Shown here: piece after piece, positions 1 through 8,115 of the stretch | How positions within the stretch are numbered: position 1 is the first letter of the stretch | Layout of the letters: each line of letters opens with the position of its first letter | Origin: Acanthamoeba sp. SK_2022b | Lineage: Eukaryota; Discosea; Longamoebia; Acanthamoebidae | Assembly (NCBI GenBank): GCA_027943245.1 | Contig: JANDJZ010000643.1 | Coordinates: forward strand, 1-22,406 | DNA length: 22,406 nt | Direction: 5' to 3' | The notes under the pieces: model-generated | What the model saw: only the letters and a program-made list of their open reading frames with translations | Told to the model about the DNA's origin: nothing | The model's database searches: none | Position numbers and translations under genes: made by a program

Positions 1-328
1 GAAGCCACGCCAGGCCCGGCCCACTCGCCACCCCTGCACGCGGTTTCACCAGGTCACAACGCACACGCCAAGAGAGAGAAGAGAGAGTTGTATTCCTCAG
101 CGCCAGGTGGAGAGAGTACCGGGGAGAAGGTCGGGCAGCTTCTTGCCGCGCTTGCTCACGTGGAAGTTGCACCACCGACCCCAACACTACCCCCCACCCC
201 CCAGACAGCACAAGCCAAGCTTAGACAGAAAAACGAAAGAGGCGGAGGGAAAAAAGGAAGAGGAGTGGGGAGAGGTAAACCTTGATGAGGACCCGGCACT
301 CGTCTGCTGACCATGGCGTCTTTGACAT
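1..328 (-). CDS. Possible SANT/Myb-like protein, N-terminal part, runs off the left edge
   Basis: The reverse strand has an ATG at 328 opening a 16-codon exon (328-281) that reads MSKTPWSADECRVLIK. This is the start pattern of a SANT/Myb helix (W-S-x-E-E/D-C-R-x-L-I). It ends at a GT donor at 280. A plausible next exon starts at 186 after an AG (188-187) and reads CWGRWCNFHVSKRGKKLPDL. A further GT donor lies near 114 and an acceptor near 31, so the gene would continue past base 1. SANT/Myb domains bind DNA or histone tails in the nucleus. The acceptor at 188 has no pyrimidine tract, so the second exon is uncertain. Forward-strand frames here are G- and K-rich low-complexity text with no domain. 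Confidence 0.4.
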
Positions 329-362
329 GACGCCGCAGAGTAGGCAGGAGAGTCAGTGGTCT

Positions 363-403
363 GTGTGAATAAAAACTATGATTATCATAGTTTTTATTCA
401 CAC
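363..403. repeat. 41-bp near-perfect palindrome
   Basis: Two 20-base arms meet around base 383: the left arm starts GTGTGAATAAAAACTATG and the right arm is its reverse complement. Only the central base is unpaired. Each arm carries AATAAA, on opposite strands (368-373 and 398-393). It sits 35 bp upstream of the reverse-strand ATG at 328, and on the other side precedes the LINE-like relic. It could be a cruciform or hairpin, an operator, or a scar of two abutting inverted ends. The sequence does not decide which. Confidence 0.9.
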
Positions 404-1026
404 AATAATACCAGGTTTTAAATTAGACAATCATCCCAAACAGCTGCGCCAATCAGGCAGAAAAGGAAGAAATCGACACGCGCGCAGTCTACTCCCAGGC
501 CAAGCTGCTGGTGCATCAGTGCACCAGTGATTACAGGAGAACCCTGAAGGAAGATACATAGCCCGCTGTGGGCTCAAGAACCCTCCACTCTGTGCCACTG
601 AGTGACTTGGGTGCTGGCAATCACTTCACTCAGCAACAACATTCTGCATGCACTTGTCAGACTGGTGCAGCCAGTGCTTGCTTATGGTTAGTTGACTAAT
701 GGTCGGCTATGGGCCTTGGTCAGTCGGTTTAGCGCGGTTAAGCCGATATGGTAAACAGGGTAAAATCCGGGATAAAAAATGATTAAAAAATCCATTCTAA
801 ACCAATGAGGACACTTTATGCTGATTGGTCTGTAGGAGGTTGAAAACAGGAGCAAAAATCTTCAGTTAATAGGGATGGAGGCTGCAGCAAGGCACGACCA
901 ACAGGGGCCACAGCTCCCTTGATTAAATCTGAAGTCGATTTATTGCTTCTGCTCCTCTGAGTCCTCTTGAGGTACCTCTCTTGCTATGACGTCTTTTGTT
1001 TGAACCTTGGGACGGGACAACCCAAG
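404..1026. other. Stretch without a confident gene; likely 5' region of the LINE-like relic
   Basis: No ORF of useful length is found. Bases about 440-560 read in one forward frame as a short protein-like stretch with KLLVHQCTSDYRRTLKED, then hit a stop; this may be a decayed coding fragment. A perfect hairpin with 8-bp arms (CTGGTGCA / TGCACCAG, loop TCAG) lies at 508-527. The base composition is more AT-rich than the host genes on the right, and runs such as GATAAAAAATGATTAAAAAA occur near 770-790. Confidence 0.6.
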
Positions 1027-1035
1027 TATAAAAAA
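1027..1035 (+). promoter_or_regulatory. Candidate TATA box of the LINE-like relic
   Basis: TATAAAAAA lies about 90 bp upstream of the ATG at 1120. A CRE-like TGACGTC lies about 40 bp further upstream. Spacing fits a Pol II core promoter, but function is inferred only from the motif. Confidence 0.35.
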
Positions 1036-1119
1036 CCACGTCACAAGCCCCCGCTCGATTCATTACCACCCCTGACACAATTCAACACACCCTCAAACAA
1101 ATTCATTCACTCTAGCAAG

Positions 1120-2515
1120 ATGGAAACCATCAAGGCGAAAGATCTTAAGAGAAAAGAGCGCAACGATGGAGAAGCGGAAGATGTTGGCCCCCCCAAGAAG
1201 GGAACCCATTCGACCCCCCCTGAGTCATCCCAACCTGACGCATCCCAAGCAGGCACCCAACTGGACCTGTCCCAACCTGGAGCCCTCCCTGCCCCATCTC
1301 AGCCAGCTGGACTGGGCCCCCCAACCCAGACCCGACAAAATCTAATCCCCCAGTGGCAGCCAGACCACAAGCATCATTCATAGAGCTACTCCAACGCACC
1401 GCCGCTCAGGTGTCATCTCAGCCCAAGCCCTCCCACCCCCTAGGGAACCGGCCTTATGGCCGTCCCACCCAATCCACCAGCAACCACCCCTCTCCATCTT
1501 CCTCTGGTCCAACCCCACCAAACCCCGCCCCCCACCCATCATATGAAGACGTCCTCACCCACACCATCAAGAAGCTGGTCCAAACCAAGGAGGATCAGAG
1601 GGCCATCATGTCAAAAATCACCAGCACCAAACTGTCCATCGTCCAATCTATCGCCACCAAGGCCTGTGGAATCCAAGTCGACGATACTGACGACCCTGAG
1701 CTCTTGGACATTGTCGTCGCCCAGCCCAGGCTTCAACTCCAAAAACACCGTCCTCAATGAAAAGGACAAGGCGATCATCATTGCGTTCAACTACCCCTCT
1801 GGTCATGCCATGGCCCTCAAGCTCGTCAAGGCCAGCTTCCCAAGCTGGATAGTTCTCAACATCCCCATCCTGGAAGACACCAACTGCACGCAGAACTCCA
1901 CCCACATGGTGTACAGCCACTCACCATCAATCATCGAGGAGGACATCTACGCAGTCTCCCCCACGCCGGTCCACCACATCACCAGCAAGGATAATAACAT
2001 CACGGTTTTGTTCTTCTCAGAGAGACACCTCAAAGAGTTCCTAGAGGTCGGCAGCATCGTCAAGGATGGTATTCCAACTCCCATCACAAGGTCCTACATC
2101 AGAGTGACCGCCATCAAGCTCCAGCTCCACAGCCTCCTGTATGAGGTCAAGTCCAGGCACGTCCAGAAGTGGCTGACAAAAGCCGACGTCCCCTTTAAAA
2201 AGGTAGAGCTCACCCAGAACCGCGCAAATGGAGGAGGCCTGGGCTTCGCCTGGATCACATTCAGCTCCCAAGAAGAAAAGCTCACAGCTATGACCACTGC
2301 TGTTACCGCAGTAACCAAAAAGGGCATCAAGGTCCTCTCCTGGCGTGACCCAACAGACGAGCTGGCCTTGGATGAACCCCTCCCCCCCCCAGCCCCAACC
2401 CCAACACCAGCCCAATCAGGGCCAACCCAGAACTCGCGGCCTCTGAGACTGCGACCGGGGGGGGTCACGATCAGTGCGCTGAATGTCCAAGGAGGCTTCT
2501 CGGCCAAACCAAGTC
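1120..2515 (+). pseudogene. ORF1-like protein of LINE relic, frameshifted
   Basis: Reading starts at the ATG at 1120 (METIKAKDLKRKERND). It passes through a Pro/Ser/Gln-rich stretch, shifts frame near the C-run at about 1315, shifts back between 1690 and 1740, and continues to about 2500. The second half is compact. It contains two alpha/beta stretches, one around DKAIIIAFNYPSGHAM and one around GGGLGFAWITFSSQEE. The second resembles the RNP1 region of an RRM, as found in ORF1 proteins of several LINE clades, which act as RNA chaperones. It runs directly into the endonuclease start (VTISALNVQGGF), so in this family the two may lie in one polyprotein or be joined by the shifts. Family membership is inferred from layout. 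Confidence 0.5.
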
Positions 2516-2715
2516 AATGTCCCTTTTGTGACTCATGTCTTTAACAAATACAACCTTGACATTCTTGTCCTCACGGAAACCAAGCTCTTTGCAGAGGAAT
2601 GGCCCTTCCTCACCCCCCCCCAACATCCTTGTCACACACAACTCGCCCAAATGTGGGGACTGCCCCCACATGGGAGGCACCGCCATTTGGTACAAGCACG
2701 ACCTCAAGAAGGCAT
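2457..2715 (+). pseudogene. EEP/APE-type endonuclease, N-terminal fragment
   Basis: Motifs seen in order are VTISALNVQGGF (first beta strand, catalytic Asn region), NLDILVLTETKL with the catalytic Glu near 2576, and GGTAIWYKHDLKKAL. Two frame changes are needed, near 2505 and at the C-run near 2615. The domain stops abruptly after KKAL, and the forward frames beyond carry no EEP signature. The missing continuation is found on the other strand immediately to the right. Confidence 0.65.
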
Positions 2716-3064
2716 TGGAGAGTGCGTGCGTCTTGGAGAGGAAGCGGAGGCCAGTGTACACATTGGCGTTAGGGTTGGCTGAGTCGATTTTCTTGGTGTA
2801 TGCATTGAGATCTCCAATGATAATGATTTCGCTGCGTTTGTGTAGCTCTTCTACTTTAGGGGACAAGGCATCTTTAAAGAACCGGTTGTTGTTTTTACGT
2901 CCATTAGGGCTGTGAACGCCAATGATGAATGTGTTACCTCCCCCTTTACAGTGGAGGTTGACGATCACATTTTTGTATGGGAGGTTGGGGAGGGGGTCCA
3001 TGACTTGCACGTGACATTTTTCAACACTCTTGAAACCTGGATGGGTATTGCAAACCCAGGAATG
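2705..3064 (-). pseudogene. EEP/APE-type endonuclease, middle fragment in inverted orientation
   Basis: Read on the reverse strand from about 3064: HSWVCNTHPGFKSVEK, NVIVNLHCKGGGNTFIIGVH, SPNGRKNN, then IIIIGDLNAY (Asp/Asn of the GDxN motif, near 2812-2801). It ends at about 2705 with THALSNAF. This is the part of the EEP fold expected directly after the GGTAIWYK fragment on the forward strand. The two pieces are complementary, not duplicated, so an inversion of about 360 bp inside one element is the simplest explanation. Confidence 0.65.
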
Positions 3065-3118
3065 GATCCCCCCCCTACAGAAGACAGAAAAGGCCTGCCT
3101 CACCCTCCTGGAGGCTAG

Positions 3119-3433
3119 CCACAAAATGTACCAAGACTGAAATGCCTACCTGCGCTGTATCCACCACTTTACACCTCCCACACCGCCAGCCCCTCCTCCA
3201 GTAATGCCTCAGTCTTGAACTGAGCGCCTGGAAAGGGATGGTCCTCTGACCCAAAAGGGTTGGCTCTCTTTTCCCCCATAGTTTTCCCTCATGAAGGGTT
3301 TTGCTGGGGTTTTTAACAAGGCTGATCCAATGACTGCTGACCTGTACTGCACCTGACCCTACCATAACCACCACCTAGACACCCAATGACCAAGAAGCTG
3401 CCACATGGTTTTGCATGAGCAGGCTGTTGGAAT
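3119..3433. other. Stretch without a confident gene between the LINE relic and the hAT gene
   Basis: No coding signature on either strand. It presumably holds the left end of the hAT element, but I could not find a terminal inverted repeat matching the bases right of 5338, nor an 8-bp target duplication. Confidence 0.5.
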
Positions 3434-3493
3434 TTGCAATTCAGTGACAATTTTTGTCCACGACTAGGCTTGAAAATAAACCCTTTACCTACC

Positions 3494-5338
3494 ATGATGG
3501 GAGAGGGCGAAGAGGATGAGGAGGCCAATGAGGTGCAGCTGTTCAAGTGGAGGCTGAGGAAGTGTACAAGCCCAGTATGGGAGGCATTTCACATCACCAA
3601 GGAAGGAGTGCAAGTGTGCAACCACTGCAAGCGAGAGTTTGGGATGACGACTTCAACAACATCACTCAAGTACCACCTGGAGCGCAAGCACAAGATCTAC
3701 AAGACCAACAAGGACCACCGGTTCAACGCCAAGCAGGCCAACATGCTGGTGGCCCAGTTCATCATCAACAACTGCCTGGCCCTGCAGACCACGTCAAGCA
3801 TCAACTTTATCTAGATGGTCACCTACCTCCGCAAGGGCTACAAGCCACCAGGCAAGGACCGCCTCAAGGCCATCCTTGGAGGCAAGTTGAAGACAGGCAT
3901 GGTGGAGGTCATGCAGAGGAAGATCAGGACCATCAATCACTACTCACTGACCCTCAACTCATGGACCAGCCCAGCCAGTCAGCCATACATCAGGATCACA
4001 CTCCACGGTGCCACCCCATCATTTGAGTTGGAGTCTTTCATGCTGGGCCTGGTGCCAGTCAAGGCATCAGAGACAGCCAAGTTCATCACCCAAGTGGTCA
4101 AGGAGGTGATTCAGGAGTGGGGCATCAACCAGTCCAAGATCATTGCAGTCACATCAGACAGAGCCAAGAACATGTCAGTGGCAGTGCACTCTCACCTCAA
4201 TATCAAGTGGGTCTACTGCCTGGCCCACATCATCAACCTCTGCATCCGCCTGGCCCTCCAGATCCCCGGCATCAAGGAGGTCATCAAGGCCGCCAAGGCC
4301 ATTTGCCGCACCTTCAAGGCCTCAGCCATCACACAACACACCCTCGAAGACCGCCAGGCCAACCTGGGCCTGCCCAAGAGACCTCTAAAGTTGGACAACA
4401 AGACCCGATGGGGCTCAACACACAAGATGCTACAGCACCTGACAGCATCAAGGCCCGCGGTGTCAGCCTGCCTTGGCACCCTCCATGGCCTGCGCAAGCC
4501 CATTGCAGACAATCTTACATCAGCACAGTGGTCCCTGATCAAAAAGATCACCAACATACTCAAACCCTTTCAGGACGCCACCAAGTTTCTGTCGCACAAG
4601 AAGCACCCAACCATCGGGGCAGTCATGCCCATCATCCTGGGCACCATCCCCAAACACCTCAAGGTCATGCCCACCAACAGTCCAGAGGTCAAGGCCTTCA
4701 AGAAAAAACTGGCGACGGACATTGACATCCAGTGGGACATGATCAACGTCAACACTCCCAAGACCATGCTTCTCGCCGTCTACCTCGACCCGCGCTTCAA
4801 GGACTTTGCCTTTATCCAAGATGCCAAGGGCCAAGACCTCTGCACCAGGCGCGCCATCGAGGCCCTCTCACACCTTGTCGAAGGCACCACAGCCACACAC
4901 CGGGCAGGCGCCGACGCACCATCTGACGACGACAGCGACAAGGCCGACCAGGACACGTTGTACATGGCCAAGATGAACCGCCTCTTTGGAATGGGCGGTC
5001 AGGCGCCACCCCCTCGACCGATTGATGGTGACACGCTAGACGAGGTGCAACGGTACCAGTGCAAGTTGTTGTGCCCAGCCTTTGCAGACCACGTCACAGG
5101 AGGAGACGCGCCCGCCATGATCAACCCTCTGACCTGGTGGGATCAGCGCAAGGCCAGGTTCCCACGTCTCGCCGCCCTCGCCCACCACTACCTCTCAATC
5201 ACCTGCACCTCGGTTCCCTCTGAGCGTGTCTTCTCCAAGTGCGGCTGGATCATCAACAAGAGGCGCTGCTCCCTCTCTGACAAGACCACCGCCCTCCTCG
5301 CCTTTGTCTCATGCAATCACGCTCATCTCCCCAAATAA
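3494..5338 (+). pseudogene. BED-zinc-finger hAT transposase with one in-frame TAG stop
   Basis: The start chosen is ATG 3494. Residues 1-106 hold a BED finger (C42, C45, H61, H66; VCNHCKREF...YHLERKH). Codon 107 (3812-3814) is TAG. The same frame then reads to the TAA at 5336-5338. The catalytic part shows SLTLNSWTSP, VTSDRAKNM, YCLAHIINLC, and the C-terminal hATC dimerisation region VPSERVFSKCGWIINKRRCS. Known hAT transposases cut and paste DNA with a DDE triad. Here the first Asp (xDxW motif) is Asn at 3956-3958, the second Asp (TSD) is kept, and the ERxFS Glu is kept. The length (about 614 codons) is normal. Codon use is host-like. Terminal repeats were not found. Confidence 0.85.
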
Positions 5339-5343
5339 GTTGA

Positions 5344-5349
5344 AATAAA
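5344..5349 (+). terminator. Polyadenylation signal of the hAT gene
   Basis: AATAAA lies 5 bases after the transposase stop codon. Twelve bases further on is a perfect inverted repeat at 5361-5377 (AATCTGG-CGC-CCAGATT) that could fold in the transcript. Confidence 0.5.
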
Positions 5350-5423
5350 ATGATTTTGTAAATCTGGCGCCCAGATTCATTAAATGAAGAATCAGTAACT
5401 TAACTTTGTGTGGGCTCAAAAGA

Positions 5424-5798
5424 TCAGACAGCCAAAGGGGAACTGATGGCAGCGCCTTGAGGGGCGAGGCTATTGTAGAAGGCAGTCCCACTGTAGGCGT
5501 CCCATCCGATGTAGTTGTTGTAGGAAGTGGACTGGAGAGTAGTAAGGACAGACTGGAGGGCCGCCATGGGGAGGTGCTTGACGACGCGGCCATAGTTGTC
5601 CTGACACAGGTCAGATGGTACTCCAGCCATGTTGTAACTAAAGTAGATGACGCTGCAGTTGGAGGCTGGTTGGACGCCCATGGCGTTGTTGACAAGGATG
5701 GCGGTCTGCTCCAGATACCCATACTGCTCATGGCCAAACTGCACAACATAGGAGGCGATGGGGCCACACAGCACTTGGCCCCAAATGCACTGACCTGA
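5424..5798 (-). pseudogene. Fragment of an unrecognised gene, cut off by the TA-flanked element
   Basis: The reverse strand is open from the element boundary (TA at 5799-5800) to a TGA at 5424. It encodes about 124 residues that look like real protein: CIWGQVLCGPIASYVVQFG, then NNAMGVQPASNCSVIYFSY, AGVPSDLCQDNYGRV and TSYNNYIGWDAYSGTAFYNS. It is rich in Tyr, Asn and Cys, like a secreted or extracellular domain. I do not recognise the family. The reading begins exactly at the insertion site, and no matching upstream part is visible beyond the element's other end (8118 onward), so it is probably a truncated gene. An AG at 5794-5793 could also be a splice acceptor. Confidence 0.5.
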
Positions 5799-5800
5799 TA

Positions 5801-5840
5801 TTCCAGTTCTCTCAGGACCATGCACTGTGCACCTTTTTTT
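5801..5840 (+). repeat. Left terminal inverted repeat of the two-gene element
   Basis: It begins TTCCAGTTCTCTCAGGACC and ends CACTGTGCACCTTTTTTT. It matches the reverse complement of 8074-8115 with three A/G differences and two one-base gaps. A second T-run followed by CTTA occurs inside at 5892-5903, which could be a subterminal transposase-binding repeat. Confidence 0.88.
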
Positions 5841-5929
5841 CTTACACGAAAAAGGGCATTAGTACCAGTCTTACCGGGGCAAGGGCCTACGTTTTTTTTC
5901 TTATGCAACAAACTCTGTAAGGCCTGTGG

Positions 5930-6977
5930 ATGAGCAAGGAGAAAAGGGTGGTGGAGGGGCGAACATTACAGTGTATCAATTCCAGAAAGTGGCAGGCCAT
6001 GGGGGTTGCAGAGCCCTTGAAGTGGGTGGCAATTAGAAGTAAAGTCAAGAGCCACCCAGAATGGACCCACAAGCAGATTGCAAATGCTGTTGGATGTTCT
6101 GTCTCACTGGTCCACAAGGTGCAGCAAAGGGGGAGAGCAGGAGAGGAGGAGCCGCGAAAGCATGGGACTGGCCAGCGACGACAGATGGAGGCGCACCACA
6201 TCGACCTGATGGTGGCACTTCTCGAGACAGAAGAAGCAGGAAAGTCAGCGCACACGATTAAAGATGTTCAGCGCAAAATTGAGGAGGCGACAGGGGAAAG
6301 ATGGGGTTGCAGTACCCTAAATTGAAATCTCAATTGCGAGCACTCTTGGCAGAAAGCCACCTTCAAGGACCCATGAAAGTGGCTGCCCATGAACTGCCAA
6401 CTCTACAACAATTTTCTACTCTGGCGCCTCACCGTGCCCATCTGGCAGCATTACCACATCAAAGTGTTCAACGAAGCCAGAGTCGACCGCACCCATCTCA
6501 GTAATTTAATCATCTGGTCTCGACGTGGTCAACGCCCCCTTCACAAGCGCTACTGTCGAGATATCGTAGTCGAAAGCTGGACAATAACGGTGCTCACACT
6601 TCTCGACGACAGCTTTCCACTCATCTACACCCTCACTGAGAACGCAAGTAACGGCGATAAATTTATAGATTTTATATCAGAAATCATTCCCTTTATTTTT
6701 CCAGACGACATCATCCTCGGCGACAACTGCTCTTTTCATCAGAAAGGGTGGGCAAGTGAGACGGCCCAAGGCATGATTGAGGCAGTAGGTGGAAAGTACA
6801 AGTTGCTTCCCAAATACCGAGTTCAGCCCAGCGGAAAGAGTTTTTAGTTTTTTGAAGACCCTCCTGCATACCTCATTTCATTCTAAAGATACTCTTTTAC
6901 TCTCCATCATTTCGATTTTAAATAAGATAACAATGCCCTTGATGCTCTCGTGGTATCAGTCTTGTGGCTGGTTGTAA
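5930..6977 (+). pseudogene. Tc1/mariner/IS630-like DDE transposase, disrupted
   Basis: The start chosen is ATG 5930. The N-terminal part has a helix-turn-helix (HPEWTHKQIANAVGCSVSLV) and a second DNA-binding region (TIKDVQRKIEEATGERWG). A TGA at 6323-6325 and a further in-frame TGA then interrupt it. The DDE domain (DDE_3-like) resumes in the same frame from about 6389: IKVFNEARVD, WSRRGQRPL, then DDIILGDNCSFH with the second Asp at 6722-6724. A one-base frameshift near 6820 precedes SPAERVFSFLK, whose Glu is at 6834-6836, giving a D-to-E spacing of about 36-37 residues. The first catalytic Asp is Asn (6470-6472). The stop TAA (6975-6977) overlaps AATAAA. Cut-and-paste transposition into TA is the family's known activity; this copy should be inactive. 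Confidence 0.8.
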
Positions 6978-6991
6978 TAAATGAGTTTATT
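6976..6991. terminator. Bidirectional polyadenylation signals shared by convergent genes
   Basis: AATAAA (forward, 6976-6981), a 4-bp spacer TGAG, then TTTATT (6986-6991), which is AATAAA on the reverse strand. The forward transposase TAA (6975-6977) and the reverse SAM-gene TAA (6989-6987) each overlap their own hexamer, so there is almost no 3' untranslated DNA between the two genes. Confidence 0.6.
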
Positions 6992-8012
6992 CATCATTTT
7001 CCAGATCTCCATCTTCATCTTCCCCAACATCTTTGGCCATTCATTCCTCCGCTTCTTGTCGTTCATCTTCTGCAATGAGGCGATCACTTTCATGCTTGAG
7101 TTCCTCTTTACGCTGACGAATGTAGGCAAGCTGCTCCTCTGATCCAAGCGGGGGGGACTTGGCCTTCAGCTCTTGGTTAATTCAAGAGACAATTGCCTTG
7201 TTCTTCTTGTACGAATGACATGCCCAAGTGAATCGTTCAGCGAGAAGGGCGATCGCGTTGCTTCGCTCTCGTGTGCCGATCTTTGTCGAGTACTTGTCTG
7301 GATCGATTGCCACCAGCTTCGCCAGCTCACTCTCGCACCAATCCTTCCACGAAAGCTCCGGCTGCAGATGAAGTAATCCATCTCGCTCCTTCTTCAGCTG
7401 TGCATCCTCATCTTTCTTCTGTTTTTTCGCTTGTTCCTTTTCTCGTTTCTTCTTGTTGGCTCGCCGTTTCTGTTCTTCTGGATGTAGATCGAGTTGTCCA
7501 CACATCTCGATACCGCCGCATTTTTCTTCCTCGTTGCATGAATGTTTGTTTGAGAGAAGGATCTGGTGGCAGTGTTTGCGACACCGCTTTGGCTTTCGTG
7601 AGTGTGTGATGTTGAGAGGGTCGATGTAGATGGGAGAAGAGGGAGGAAGAGGAGATGATGGGCGGGAATAAAAAGATGGGGTCGGGGGGGGAGAGAGAGC
7701 TGGTGGTATAGGCTGTGAGGCTTGTCTATTGGCGTCATAGTCAGCTTTCCCTTCCATCACTGCCACCATCAAGCGCTTTCGGTCGCCAAGGTGGAGCATT
7801 CCCATCGCTGTTAGGTCATCGTCGGAGATGTGAACAATGCTACTGAAGGTCGTGAAGCCGTGCTCTGGCAACAGGGGAAGAAGGTTAAAAACCCCTTTTG
7901 CTCCGCCCAGGCCTCGAGTGTTGCCTGCTCTCTTCTCAAGGGCTCCTCTCGGAGCTGCGCCCCCTCTTGGTCGTTGATGTGGTTGGTGTAGATAAATAGG
8001 TCGGTGTAGCAT
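6987..8012 (-). pseudogene. SAM-domain and coiled-coil protein encoded inside the two-gene element
   Basis: ATG at 8012. Residues about 41-88 resemble a SAM domain: VFNLLPLLPEHGFTTFSSIV, then ISDDDLTAMGMLHLGDRKRL. A Pro/Ser-rich linker follows, then a Cys/His patch, a long Lys/Glu coiled coil (EEQKRRANKKKREKEQAKKQ) and a C-terminal region with FTWACHSYKKNKAIVS. A TGA at 7184-7182 interrupts it, but the same frame continues as INQELKAKSPPLGSEEQLAY, meets a second TGA at 7043-7041, and ends DVGEDEDGDLENDE at TAA 6989-6987, about 340 codons in all. Both TGAs could come from CGA. Just upstream of the SAM start another frame reads RREQATLEAWAEQKG, suggesting a shift in the G/T run near 7890. SAM domains mediate oligomerisation or nucleic-acid binding; a role as transposase partner is inference. 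Confidence 0.65.
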
Positions 8013-8073
8013 GTTTCAGTTTTCTTATGCCCAGCCCGCGTAAAAAAAAAAGTGTACGGTCTATTCACATACG

Positions 8074-8115
8074 AAAAAAAAGGTGCACAGTGCCACGGTC
8101 CCGAGAGAACCGGAA
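8074..8115 (-). repeat. Right terminal inverted repeat of the two-gene element
   Basis: Read inward on the reverse strand it begins TTCCGGTTCTCTCGGGACCG and ends CACTGTGCACCTTTTTTTT, followed by TA (8117-8116) on the outside. At all three substitutions relative to the left repeat this copy has CG where the left has CA. A second T-run lies at 8053-8042. Confidence 0.88.

Larger units (their letters stand above)
1120..3118 (+). mobile_element. Rearranged LINE-type (non-LTR) retrotransposon relic
   Basis: A proline-rich ORF1-like region is followed by the N-terminal part of an exonuclease-endonuclease-phosphatase (EEP) domain on the forward strand (about 2457-2715). The next part of the same EEP domain follows on the reverse strand (about 3064-2705). 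Order and content match the APE-type endonuclease of LINE elements: ALNVQG, then TETK, then GVHSPNG, then GDLNA. No reverse transcriptase is visible, so the copy is 3'-truncated. Several frameshifts lie at homopolymers (near 1315, 1720, 2505 and 2615). The copy is dead. Confidence 0.65.

Noticed and set aside
363..403. Palindrome read as a bidirectional terminator
   Set aside because: The gene to its left starts rather than ends there (ATG at 328 on the reverse strand), so AATAAA on both arms is not clear evidence of convergent 3' ends.
1120..3118. Twin-priming as the cause of the LINE inversion
   Set aside because: The order of the pieces is direct-earlier then inverted-later, which does not match the inverted-earlier then direct-later product of twin priming.
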